A stretch of 6,592 nt of DNA. It comes from an uncultured bacterium (lineage in GTDB: Bacteria; Planctomycetota; UBA8108). The stretch covers positions 1-6,592 of the forward strand of contig CAJWZY010000126.1 of assembly GCA_913050545.1 (NCBI GenBank), in the 5' to 3' direction. Each line of letters begins with the position of its first letter. The stretch's first letter is position 1. Both the position numbers and the translations under genes were made by a program. Of this stretch, positions 1-5,641 are shown piece by piece. The notes beneath the pieces are model-generated. The model ran no database searches and was not told the origin of the DNA. It was given only the letters and a program-made list of their open reading frames with translations.

Positions 1-1
1 T

Positions 2-133
2 GATGATGAAATAGAGGCAATGACAAAGTTAGGATATAAGGTAAAAATTATTAAATCATCTCCAAGAAATATTAAATTAACTTACCAAGATGATGTTAAA
101 GTCATAAAAGATTTGATGAAAAAAAACATGTAG
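2..133 (+). CDS. ispD: IspD-like cytidylyltransferase, C-terminal fragment
   Basis: This is the last 43 codons of a gene that begins before the window and ends with TAG at 131-133. The stretch SPRNIKLTYQDDVKVIKD matches the end of 2-C-methyl-D-erythritol 4-phosphate cytidylyltransferase (IspD), where a conserved 'g...N.KiT...Dl..a' segment closes the nucleotidyltransferase fold. IspD transfers CMP from CTP to methylerythritol phosphate in the MEP isoprenoid pathway, in the cytoplasm. The related ribitol-5-phosphate cytidylyltransferases (TarI) share this C-terminal pattern and cannot be excluded from so short a piece. Composition is striking: 33 of 132 bases are G or C (25%), with codons such as AAA, ATT, ATA and TTA dominating, very unlike the GC-rich genes from 400 onward. 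It may therefore come from another genome, by transfer or misassembly. Confidence 0.6.
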   Translation, partial: DDEIEAMTKLGYKVKIIKSSPRNIKLTYQDDVKVIKDLMKKNM

Positions 134-170
134 GCATTAAGAGGATAGACAATTTGAGAGGCTTAGCCTA
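131..170. repeat. Imperfect inverted repeat at the ispD-like stop
   Basis: TAGGCATTAAG (131-141) can pair with CTTAGCCTA (162-170), with two bases bulged out of the left arm and a loop of 20 bases. It begins on the stop codon of the ispD-like gene. There is no T-run after it, so it is not a standard intrinsic terminator. Confidence 0.3.
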
Positions 171-399
171 CTGTTGGAACAGCGCTGCCATAAAAGCCAT
201 TGAATCAAAACCATTAGGTGAAGAATCCCCTTATTGGCCTCAAATTGTTGACTGGAATGGCTCAAATAAAGAGAGCTTTTCAAATAATCTTACTTTCAAT
301 ACTTGTAATGTGGATTATCGAAGGCATGAGAGAGTTTTTTTTCCAGTCTCGAGAGAATGTCGGGCTGAAATCGTGAGTTGTGCCATCCCTTATAGGAAT
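134..399. other. Transition region with no supported gene
   Basis: These 266 bases lie between the end of the ispD-like gene and the end of the minus-strand lipoprotein gene, so the two flanking genes converge here. GC content is about 40% (106 of 266 by hand count), between the 25% on the left and about 60% on the right. A plus-strand frame stays open from a TTG at 154 right through into the antisense of the lipoprotein gene, but I recognise nothing in its translation. An imperfect inverted repeat sits just after the ispD-like stop. A run of eight T occurs at about 335-342 without a clear stem before it. I see no tRNA, convincing terminator or mobile-element end. Confidence 0.5.
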
Positions 400-1029
400 T
401 CATTTGGTAACAATGATAATGCTGCCTTTGGCCTCAATCTTCCTCTTGGTGGAGAGAAGAGCCTTCTTGTAGCCATCCAGGTTGGGAATGGGAATCAATC
501 CCGAGACACAAGCGTCTTGAATCAGACGCTCGAGAGCAGGGTGTTGCTCCAAGGCGTCGACCATCTTCTTCCTGAGCTCCTCGCGAACATCATTCAGGGT
601 GAGTCCCTGCTTTTCGTAAAGATCAGCCAGCTTGATACGCCCTGCCGCGGCGTCTCCACGCCCGAGATCTCTCGACATCCCGTCAAGGAGCTCCTCCACC
701 TCGCTCTCGATCTCTTCCTTTGAGACCTTCAGCTCGCGTCTCTCGGCCTCCTGCAGAAAGATCTCTTCCTTGATAACCTCCGACAGGAGGGTCATCTCGC
801 CAAACTGCCTGAAAACAGACTCGAGAAAATCACCACGCGTCAGTGCCCGCCCATGGATCCGTACAAGCACCTCCTCTGGATGGGCAAAAAATCTCTCGAT
901 CCCCTCTGCGGCAGGCGATGGGGAGGCCGGCCTTCTCTGCGCAGCATAATCCGCCGCTGAACGTCGCGGCGAATTCCTGCAACCCAATGGAACAAGGGTC
1001 AACACCAGTAGCAGTAGCCTGTATTTCAT
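400..1029 (-). CDS. Lipoprotein with SurA-like N-terminal domain (putative periplasmic chaperone)
   Basis: The 209-residue product starts with MKYRLLLLVLTLVPLGC, a lipoprotein signal peptide: positive N-terminus, leucine-rich core and a lipobox (VPLGC) with the lipid-modified cysteine at residue 17. The frame is open further upstream, to an ATG at 1158, but this start is preferred because it places the signal sequence at the N-terminus. After a Pro/Ala/Arg-rich linker (about 18-42), residues 53-170 follow the pattern of SurA/PpiC N-terminal domains: a short strand 'VLVRIHGRALTRGDF', then charged helices (FGEMTLLSEVIKEEIFLQEA, then KVSKEEIESEVEELL). No parvulin (rotamase) domain follows, so the protein is probably chaperone-like, not an isomerase. 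The last 30 residues are not recognised and lie in DNA of falling GC content near the composition break, so the true C-terminus could be altered. No Shine-Dalgarno is visible; a -10-like TATATT lies just upstream. Confidence 0.65.
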   Translation of the reverse strand: MKYRLLLLVLTLVPLGCRNSPRRSAADYAAQRRPASPSPAAEGIERFFAHPEEVLVRIHGRALTRGDFLESVFRQFGEMTLLSEVIKEEIFLQEAERRELKVSKEEIESEVEELLDGMSRDLGRGDAAAGRIKLADLYEKQGLTLNDVREELRKKMVDALEQHPALERLIQDACVSGLIPIPNLDGYKKALLSTKRKIEAKGSIIIVTK

Positions 1030-1036
1030 GTTCACG

Positions 1037-1042
1037 AATATA
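1037..1042 (-). promoter_or_regulatory. Candidate -10 box for the divergent lipoprotein gene
   Basis: On the minus strand TATATT (5 of 6 to TATAAT) ends seven bases before the ATG at 1029. A transcript starting at the usual distance would begin at or next to the start codon, giving a leaderless mRNA, which fits the absence of a ribosome binding site. No good -35 element is seen 16-18 bases further upstream, so this is tentative. Confidence 0.25.
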
Positions 1043-1172
1043 CAGGTTTGCCCGGAGAAAAACCGCCCCACGCTGACAAAATGCCTCACCTGCGGAAGCA
1101 AATGATTGCAGAAAAACCTGCCCGGTCGGTTTATCCTGCTCCCAGTCGCCAACCACAATCCCGGGGAGCACC

Positions 1173-1889
1173 ATGAGCAGAGAGAGACCGGCTGACAGCC
1201 TGCGCCAGATCGAAATCAACACCGAATTCCTCCAGCAACATCCGGCCACCGTACTCTATTCAAGCGGACTGACCCGGGTTCTGTGTGCAGCAACGCTGGA
1301 GAAGGGCGTGCCGGGGTTTCTCGAGGGCAGCAACAAGGGGTGGGCAACCGCCGAGTATGACCTGCTGCCTGCCTCGGTGGGTTCGCGACGCTCCCGCGAA
1401 CGCGGCGGCAAGTTGTCGGGAAGAACCCAGGAAATCCAGCGCCTGATTGGAAGATCCCTCAGGGCTGTCCTCGACCTGGAAAAGCTCACCGGCTGGACAT
1501 TGAAAATCGACTGCGATGTGCTGCAGGCAGATGGAGGCACCCGCACAGCCTCTGTTAACGGCGCCTACATTGCTTCTGTGATCGCCCTCCAGAAGGCCCT
1601 GGCCGATGGCCGCCTCAGCGAACAACCACTGGTTGAGGCCATCGGCGCCATCAGTGTCGGGGTCGTCGGAGACGACATCCTCCTTGACCTCGACTATTCC
1701 GAAGATTCGAGGGCAGATGTCGACTTCAACGTGGTCCAGACCGAGGGAGGGCGCTTCCTCGAGGTCCAGGGAACGGCCGAAGGCGAGCCCTTCTCGCGTG
1801 AACAGCTTGACCGACTCCTTGACCTTGCCACCACCGCGATCCAGGAGATCATCTCCCGGCAGAAAGAGTTGATCGCCCAGCTCGACTGA
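1173..1889 (+). CDS. rph: Ribonuclease PH
   Basis: This encodes RNase PH, a phosphate-dependent 3'-to-5' exoribonuclease that trims the 3' ends of tRNA precursors and works as a ring-shaped hexamer in the cytoplasm. The 238-residue length is normal. Recognisable blocks are GWATAEYDLLP (56-66), GRTQEIQRLIGRSLRA (83-98, with Arg84 in the phosphate-binding region), DCDVLQADGGTRTAS (113-127, containing the GGTR phosphate-binding loop) and LDLDYSEDSRADVDFNVV (171-188), whose acidic residues include the metal-binding aspartates. The ATG at 1173 is preceded by GGGGAG at 1163-1168, a good though closely spaced ribosome binding site. The usual N-terminal RxDGR motif appears only as RERPADSLR, a modest departure. 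It is divergent from the lipoprotein gene and leads the plus-strand series. Confidence 0.93.
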   Translation: MSRERPADSLRQIEINTEFLQQHPATVLYSSGLTRVLCAATLEKGVPGFLEGSNKGWATAEYDLLPASVGSRRSRERGGKLSGRTQEIQRLIGRSLRAVLDLEKLTGWTLKIDCDVLQADGGTRTASVNGAYIASVIALQKALADGRLSEQPLVEAIGAISVGVVGDDILLDLDYSEDSRADVDFNVVQTEGGRFLEVQGTAEGEPFSREQLDRLLDLATTAIQEIISRQKELIAQLD

Positions 1890-1902
1890 TACCCCCAGTT
1901 CC

Positions 1903-1931
1903 TTTTGATCCGGCCGCCGAGGCGTTAGAAT
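1903..1931 (+). promoter_or_regulatory. Candidate sigma70-type promoter upstream of the HEAT-like gene
   Basis: In the 71-base gap after rph, TAGAAT at 1926-1931 matches the -10 consensus at five of six positions. A -35-like element lies in TTTTGATC (1903-1910); depending on the hexamer chosen the spacer is 15-17 bases. A start near 1938 would give a leader of about 23 bases. The purine-rich AAAAGGAAAGGAAA that follows (about 1932-1945) is too far from the ATG at 1961 to be an ideal ribosome binding site. It would allow the downstream genes to be expressed separately from rph. Confidence 0.35.
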
Positions 1932-1960
1932 AAAAGGAAAGGAAATCCCGGCACCTGCCC

Positions 1961-3094
1961 ATGAGAACCCCACTCCTCCTGATCCCTCTCCTGCTCAGCA
2001 GCTTTTTCACACCAGCTGCCCGCGGCGACATCGTCTACCTTCGTGACGGCAAGACCATCGAGGGAAAGGTCACACGGAACGAGAATGACAACACCTACCG
2101 GATCGATACGACCCGGGGCTCTGTGATCAAGCCGGCCAATGACATCCAGCGAATCGTGAAGGCCAAGCTTCCACAGGAAGTCTTCACCGAACGCTTCGTC
2201 TCTGTCGACAGGGCTGACCTCAACGAGCTGGCATCCCTGGTCACCTGGGCACGTGAAAAATACCTGGTCACCCAGAAACAGAAGGTCTGCGGGCTCATAC
2301 TGAAGATTGACCCCAACCACGAGATGGCCCGCAGGGAGCTGGGCTACACGGTTTTTGAAAACGAATGGATACTCGAAAAAGACCTCCGCAAGAAGCAGCT
2401 CGACCTTGGCCTGGTCAAGTACAAGGGGGAATGGGTCAGCAGGAAAGAGCAGTCGCGGCTCATCTTCAAAGAGGAGACTGAACGGCTCACCACGCTCTTC
2501 AAAAGTGTCGAGTCTGACAACCATATCGTGGTGGATTACGCCGTCCGCAAGATCATGGCCTATAAGGGGGAGCGCCCCTATGAGCTTTTCACCCCCTACC
2601 TCAGCTCCCCCCACGAGAGCGTTCGACTGGTAGCTGTAAGCGCGCTCAGCCAGTTCCCAGCAACGGCTAAGGGCAGGCGGAAAGAGCCCCCCCAGGAGGC
2701 GGTAGAGGCCGCACGGAAGCTCTTCAACCTGGCCCTCGCCGAACCCAGCCCCAAGGTGCTCAAGGTAACCAGCATCTGCCTGAGAAAATTCCATCCAGAT
2801 GAGACCTTTCGCCAGGCGCTGGGGACCCTGGTTAAACCTGGGGATGCGGGAGCCATCGAGCGAGCCCGGGAAATCGCCACCACGCTTCTGCTCAAAAAAC
2901 GGATCCCCCGTGTCTTTGACCTCCTGGTTACTACAGAACCTGCCACCGAAAAAGGCGGCATCGCAGAGGTGAAGGAGAACAAGGAAATACTCCAGCTGCT
3001 GAGCAGCTCACTGGGAGTGAACCACGGCTACGAAAAGGAAGACTGGAAAAAATGGTGGGAAGAAAACGAGTGGCGTTTTCGGGATGTCCCCTGA
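1961..3094 (+). CDS. Secreted HEAT-like repeat protein of unknown function
   Basis: The 377-residue product has a clear Sec signal peptide: MRTPLLLIPLLLSSFF followed by TPAARG, with likely cleavage around residues 20-22, so it should be periplasmic. Residues 23-66 (DIVYLRDGKTIEGKV ... GSVIKPANDIQRIV) form a small beta domain of the 'D.v.l.dGk.i.Gkv' type often seen in secreted planctomycete proteins. Two similar short units follow, LGYTVFENEWILEKDL (127-142) and LGLVKYKGEWVSRKEQ (149-164). Residues 170-350 are helical with a HEAT-like look, for example 'PYLSSPHESVRLVAVSALSQF' at about 212-232. The C-terminus (GYEKEDWKKWWEENEW, 356-371) resembles the 'GYd...W..WW' ending of such proteins. I do not recognise a specific function; scaffolding or envelope roles are guesses. 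It is inserted between rph and rdgB. The start is set by the signal peptide, as the ribosome binding site is weak. Confidence 0.75.
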   Translation: MRTPLLLIPLLLSSFFTPAARGDIVYLRDGKTIEGKVTRNENDNTYRIDTTRGSVIKPANDIQRIVKAKLPQEVFTERFVSVDRADLNELASLVTWAREKYLVTQKQKVCGLILKIDPNHEMARRELGYTVFENEWILEKDLRKKQLDLGLVKYKGEWVSRKEQSRLIFKEETERLTTLFKSVESDNHIVVDYAVRKIMAYKGERPYELFTPYLSSPHESVRLVAVSALSQFPATAKGRRKEPPQEAVEAARKLFNLALAEPSPKVLKVTSICLRKFHPDETFRQALGTLVKPGDAGAIERAREIATTLLLKKRIPRVFDLLVTTEPATEKGGIAEVKENKEILQLLSSSLGVNHGYEKEDWKKWWEENEWRFRDVP

Positions 3095-3166
3095 AGCAGA
3101 AGCCGGCTGCCCCTCCCTCTGAAATCCGGCAGTCTCCAGTCTCAAAACCATGTTCATGGAGTAAAC

Positions 3167-3805
3167 ATGCTGCTGGTGGGAACAGGTAACCTTCACAAAC
3201 TTGAAGAGATCGCGGCCATACTGCAGGACTTCTCCATGGAGGCCGTCAGCCTTGACTACCTGCCTCCTGTTGAAGAGGTCGAGGAAACCGGCTCGACCTT
3301 CAGAGAGAACGCAAAACTCAAGGCGGACTACTTCTCCCGGGTTGCCGCGAGTCTCGACCCGCAGAAACGTCCCAGCTGGGTAATCGCCGATGATTCCGGG
3401 CTTTGCGTTGATGCTCTCGACGGCGGCCCCGGGGTCTATTCCGCCCGCTTTGCAGGAGAAAACTGCAGCTATGCAGACAACAACAGGAAGCTCCTGCAGA
3501 CCCTTGAGGGGCTGCCAGCCGGGCAGAGAGCCGCCCGGTTCGTCTGCACGATCTGCTGCGTTCCAGTCCTGGATGACCCGGGCCTGGAGCCGCCGACGCT
3601 GTTTTACTGCGAGGGAACCTGCCCCGGGCAGATCGCAACTGGCGAGGCGGGGACAGGAGGCTTCGGCTACGACCCGATTTTCGTGGAAGAAAGCACCGGA
3701 AAAACCTTCGCTGAACTCGAGGCTGAAGAGAAAAACCGGTTGAGCCACCGGGGGCAGGCTCTTCGGGATTTCAGACTTAAATTCGCCGACCTCTGCAAAA
3801 CGTGA
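3167..3805 (+). CDS. rdgB: XTP/dITP diphosphatase (RdgB/HAM1 family)
   Basis: This encodes the house-cleaning pyrophosphatase that hydrolyses XTP, dITP and ITP to monophosphates plus pyrophosphate, keeping deaminated purines out of DNA and RNA. The family marks are in order: GTGNLHKLEEI (5-15, the substrate-binding [ST]xNxxK-type motif), STFRENAKLKA (43-53), ADDSGLCVDALDGGPGVYSARFAG (74-97, with the catalytic Asp75), GFGYDPIF (165-172) and EKNRLSHRGQAL (188-199). The 212-residue length is usual. The ATG at 3167 has GGAG at 3158-3161. The central part holds five cysteines (127, 130, 131, 148, 152) on what should be neighbouring strands, more than I would expect. rdgB commonly lies directly after rph; here one gene separates them. 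Confidence 0.93.
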   Translation: MLLVGTGNLHKLEEIAAILQDFSMEAVSLDYLPPVEEVEETGSTFRENAKLKADYFSRVAASLDPQKRPSWVIADDSGLCVDALDGGPGVYSARFAGENCSYADNNRKLLQTLEGLPAGQRAARFVCTICCVPVLDDPGLEPPTLFYCEGTCPGQIATGEAGTGGFGYDPIFVEESTGKTFAELEAEEKNRLSHRGQALRDFRLKFADLCKT

Positions 3806-3806
3806 A

Positions 3807-3849
3807 CGACCTCGCCCACATCGGGCTCTTTTCAACCCCTGCGAGGTTG
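3807..3849. repeat. Inverted repeat upstream of lepB
   Basis: ACCTCGC at 3809-3815 is the exact reverse complement of GCGAGGT at 3841-3847. Adding a G-U pair and one more C-G pair extends the arms to nine positions (3807-3815 with 3841-3849), enclosing 25 bases. The right arm overlaps the candidate -35 element of the lepB promoter, so this could be an RNA hairpin between rdgB and lepB or a protein-binding site. It could also be chance. Confidence 0.35.
3814..3832 (+). terminator. Weak candidate terminator after rdgB
   Basis: Eight bases after the rdgB stop, GCCC (3814-3817) can pair with GGGC (3823-3826) across a five-base loop, followed by TCTTTT. The stem is only four pairs, so termination would be weak. 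It overlaps the left arm of a larger inverted repeat (3807-3815 with 3841-3849) and the two folds would compete. Confidence 0.25.
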
Positions 3850-3876
3850 GACGGACAATAGGACCCGTGCTAATAT
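3847..3876 (+). promoter_or_regulatory. Candidate promoter of lepB, possibly leaderless
   Basis: TTGGAC at 3847-3852 and TAATAT at 3871-3876 are 18 bases apart, a permissible sigma70 arrangement with imperfect hexamers (three and four of six matches). Only six bases (GCGCGC) separate the -10 from the ATG at 3883, and there is no Shine-Dalgarno. Transcription would therefore begin at or beside the start codon and give a leaderless message. Confidence 0.3.
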
Positions 3877-3882
3877 GCGCGC

Positions 3883-5619
3883 ATGAGCAGCAGGCCTAAT
3901 GAGCCGGAACGATCCGAAGAGAAATCCGGCGAGGAGACAACGGAACTGTCCCTGTTCGACAAATTCCGTGACAATATCGAGGCGTTCGTCGTAGCCGTTA
4001 TCCTCGCGGTATTCGTACGGCATTTCGCGGTTGAAGCCTTTGAGATCCCGACCGGTTCGATGGCGCCGACGCTTTTCGGTATGCATGTGCGGGTCGAGAG
4101 TCCCAATACCGGCCACACCTTCGAGGTCGGCATCCGCAGCGACTCAGCAACCGGCACCCTGCTGATTCATCCTGAGACCTACGTGGTCTGCGCTGAAGAT
4201 TGCCCCAACCAGCATTGCAGCCTGGAACTGCACGCCAGGACCTCCAATGGAGGTCTCCTGGGAAGTTACGGTAACCACAGCACCAGCCGCGACCTCGCGG
4301 AGTCAGCAATAGCCCGTGCACCGGACAGGATCCCAATCAGGTGCGAATCCTGCAGGGAAAAATGGGAGACCGGCCGGGGCTCTCTCAAGGTAACCCAGGC
4401 TACCCTTCGAACACTCAGGTGCCCCCTGAGTGAGCACTTCTGGGAACAGGTCATCGAGACATCGGCTGTGACCGGGGGAAACAAGATCCTGGTCAACAAG
4501 TTCGCCTACGACCTGGGGAAGCCGGAGCGCTGGGATGTCATCGTCTTCGCCTTTGACCAGTGGAAGAATTACATCAAGAGGCTCGTCGGCCTGCCGGGGG
4601 AGAAGATCGACCTGGTCGGAGGAGACCTCTATGTTGACGGAAAGATCGAACGCAAACCGAATCACCCATATATCCAGGACGTGCTGTGGAAGAAAAGATC
4701 AGACAGCTCGATCAGGGAGGGAGGCCTGAGCCAGGTCGAGGCCTGGAAAGAACCGGAAGGAACCGGGGCCGGAGCCTGGGAGAAACTCACCGACGGCCGC
4801 TGGAGCCTCAACTCATCGAAAAGCAGCGAGCCCGCCCTGCTGGAATACCAGCGTCTATTCGACAACTACATCCCCTACAACTCCCTGTCGCCGAGGAGGA
4901 GGACCCATCCAGATCGGGAGTCCCGTCCGGCTGGACCCGGCGGTGGCCATACCGTCGGCGATATCAAGCTCAGCTTCACCGTGACCCCTTCAACTCCCGG
5001 GGGCTGGATAGGAGCTGAGGTCCGCGACGGCAACTGGACCTTCCAGCTGCGCCTGCCCACCGGCAAGTCATCTCCTGGCCGTCTCGCAGTGATTGAACGC
5101 CTGGAGAACGAACCCCGGTCGGATGTTAAGAACCCGCGCAAGCTGAGGTTTCCCCAGCCGTCCCTTTTCATGGAGAGAGACGATGTCGCATTGGAGCTCA
5201 ACGTAAAAAGCAGGATTGACCTGGTCAATTGCGATGACTGCCTGGTGGTACGGATCAACTCGGAGGAGATCTTCAGCCTGCAGGAGGCTGAAGGTTATAT
5301 CAGCGTCCTGGACGTCGACAACCCCCCTCCCCCGGCCCCTTACTCGGCCTATTATCTCTGGATCCTGGGGAGCCGGGTCGATGCCAACGTGGAGGCTATC
5401 GAGCTCTACCAGGACAACTACTACATTCCCGACGGAAAGTACGGAAAGGATGGGATCCAGCTTCGCGAAAACCAGTTTTTTGCCCTTGGCGACAACAGCC
5501 CATCCTCCTCCGATGGCAGATTCTGGGGACACGTACCGGGAAACAATTTGCTGGGAAAGGCCCTGCTGGTCTTCTGGCCGGCATGGCCCTGGAACTACCA
5601 GGGACGCTTCATACGTTGA
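3883..5619 (+). CDS. lepB: Signal peptidase I, long multi-domain form
   Basis: This membrane protease cleaves Sec and Tat signal peptides outside the cytoplasmic membrane, using a Ser-Lys dyad. One transmembrane segment lies at about 33-50 (FVVAVILAVFVRHFAV) after a charged cytoplasmic tail. Box B is PTGSMAPTLFG (56-66) with nucleophile Ser59. After an insert of about 130 residues comes ILVNKFAYDLGKPERWDVIVF (202-222), then YIKRLVGLPGE (230-240) with general base Lys232. Box E is GDNSPSSSDGRFWG (536-549). At 578 residues it is far longer than E. coli LepB (324). The first insert has cysteines 103, 107, 112, 154, 157 and 180, resembling degenerate zinc-ribbon knuckles. The second (about 260-510) is beta-rich and ends in VEAIELYQDNYYIPDG, a pattern I recall from planctomycete signal peptidases; it may be a jelly-roll or LamG-like domain. 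lptB follows after 22 bases. Confidence 0.9.
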   Translation: MSSRPNEPERSEEKSGEETTELSLFDKFRDNIEAFVVAVILAVFVRHFAVEAFEIPTGSMAPTLFGMHVRVESPNTGHTFEVGIRSDSATGTLLIHPETYVVCAEDCPNQHCSLELHARTSNGGLLGSYGNHSTSRDLAESAIARAPDRIPIRCESCREKWETGRGSLKVTQATLRTLRCPLSEHFWEQVIETSAVTGGNKILVNKFAYDLGKPERWDVIVFAFDQWKNYIKRLVGLPGEKIDLVGGDLYVDGKIERKPNHPYIQDVLWKKRSDSSIREGGLSQVEAWKEPEGTGAGAWEKLTDGRWSLNSSKSSEPALLEYQRLFDNYIPYNSLSPRRRTHPDRESRPAGPGGGHTVGDIKLSFTVTPSTPGGWIGAEVRDGNWTFQLRLPTGKSSPGRLAVIERLENEPRSDVKNPRKLRFPQPSLFMERDDVALELNVKSRIDLVNCDDCLVVRINSEEIFSLQEAEGYISVLDVDNPPPPAPYSAYYLWILGSRVDANVEAIELYQDNYYIPDGKYGKDGIQLRENQFFALGDNSPSSSDGRFWGHVPGNNLLGKALLVFWPAWPWNYQGRFIR

Positions 5620-5627
5620 ATGAAGAA

Positions 5628-5633
5628 GAGGAG
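5628..5633 (+). promoter_or_regulatory. Ribosome binding site of lptB
   Basis: GAGGAG lies eight bases before the ATG at 5642, the strongest Shine-Dalgarno in the window. It fixes the lptB start and so supports the N-terminal extension of that protein. Its place nine bases after the lepB stop points to co-transcription with lepB. Confidence 0.6.
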
Positions 5634-5641
5634 ATGAACTC

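Noticed and set aside
331..345. T-run after GAGAGAG as a terminator
   Set aside because: No stable stem immediately upstream on the plus strand, and on the minus strand the run is A, not T.
154..723. Plus-strand open frame of 189 codons starting with TTG
   Set aside because: It runs through the 40% GC transition and then deep into the antisense of the lipoprotein gene. The translation shows no known motif, there is no Shine-Dalgarno, and its second half is the shadow of a better-supported gene.
1106..1137. Possible rph promoter (TTGCAG and TATCCT)
   Set aside because: Poor -35 match and a 20-base spacer; not better than chance in this gap.
1030..1158. Longer N-terminus for the lipoprotein gene, starting at 1158
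   Set aside because: The extra 43 residues would put the lipoprotein signal peptide inside the protein and nearly fill the divergent intergenic region.
1260..1973. Minus-strand open frame of 237 codons
   Set aside because: Antisense to RNase PH, which has complete family motifs.
1925..2794. Minus-strand open frame of 289 codons
   Set aside because: Fully antisense to the HEAT-like gene, whose signal peptide and motifs are clear. Long antisense frames are expected in GC-rich DNA.
3148..3159. Small inverted repeat CCATG-TT-CATGG near the rdgB ribosome binding site
   Set aside because: The realistic stem is four pairs with a four-base loop, too small to claim translational control.
3008..3835. 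Minus-strand open frame of 275 codons
   Set aside because: Antisense to rdgB, whose catalytic motifs are unambiguous; no recognisable domain in the minus-strand product.
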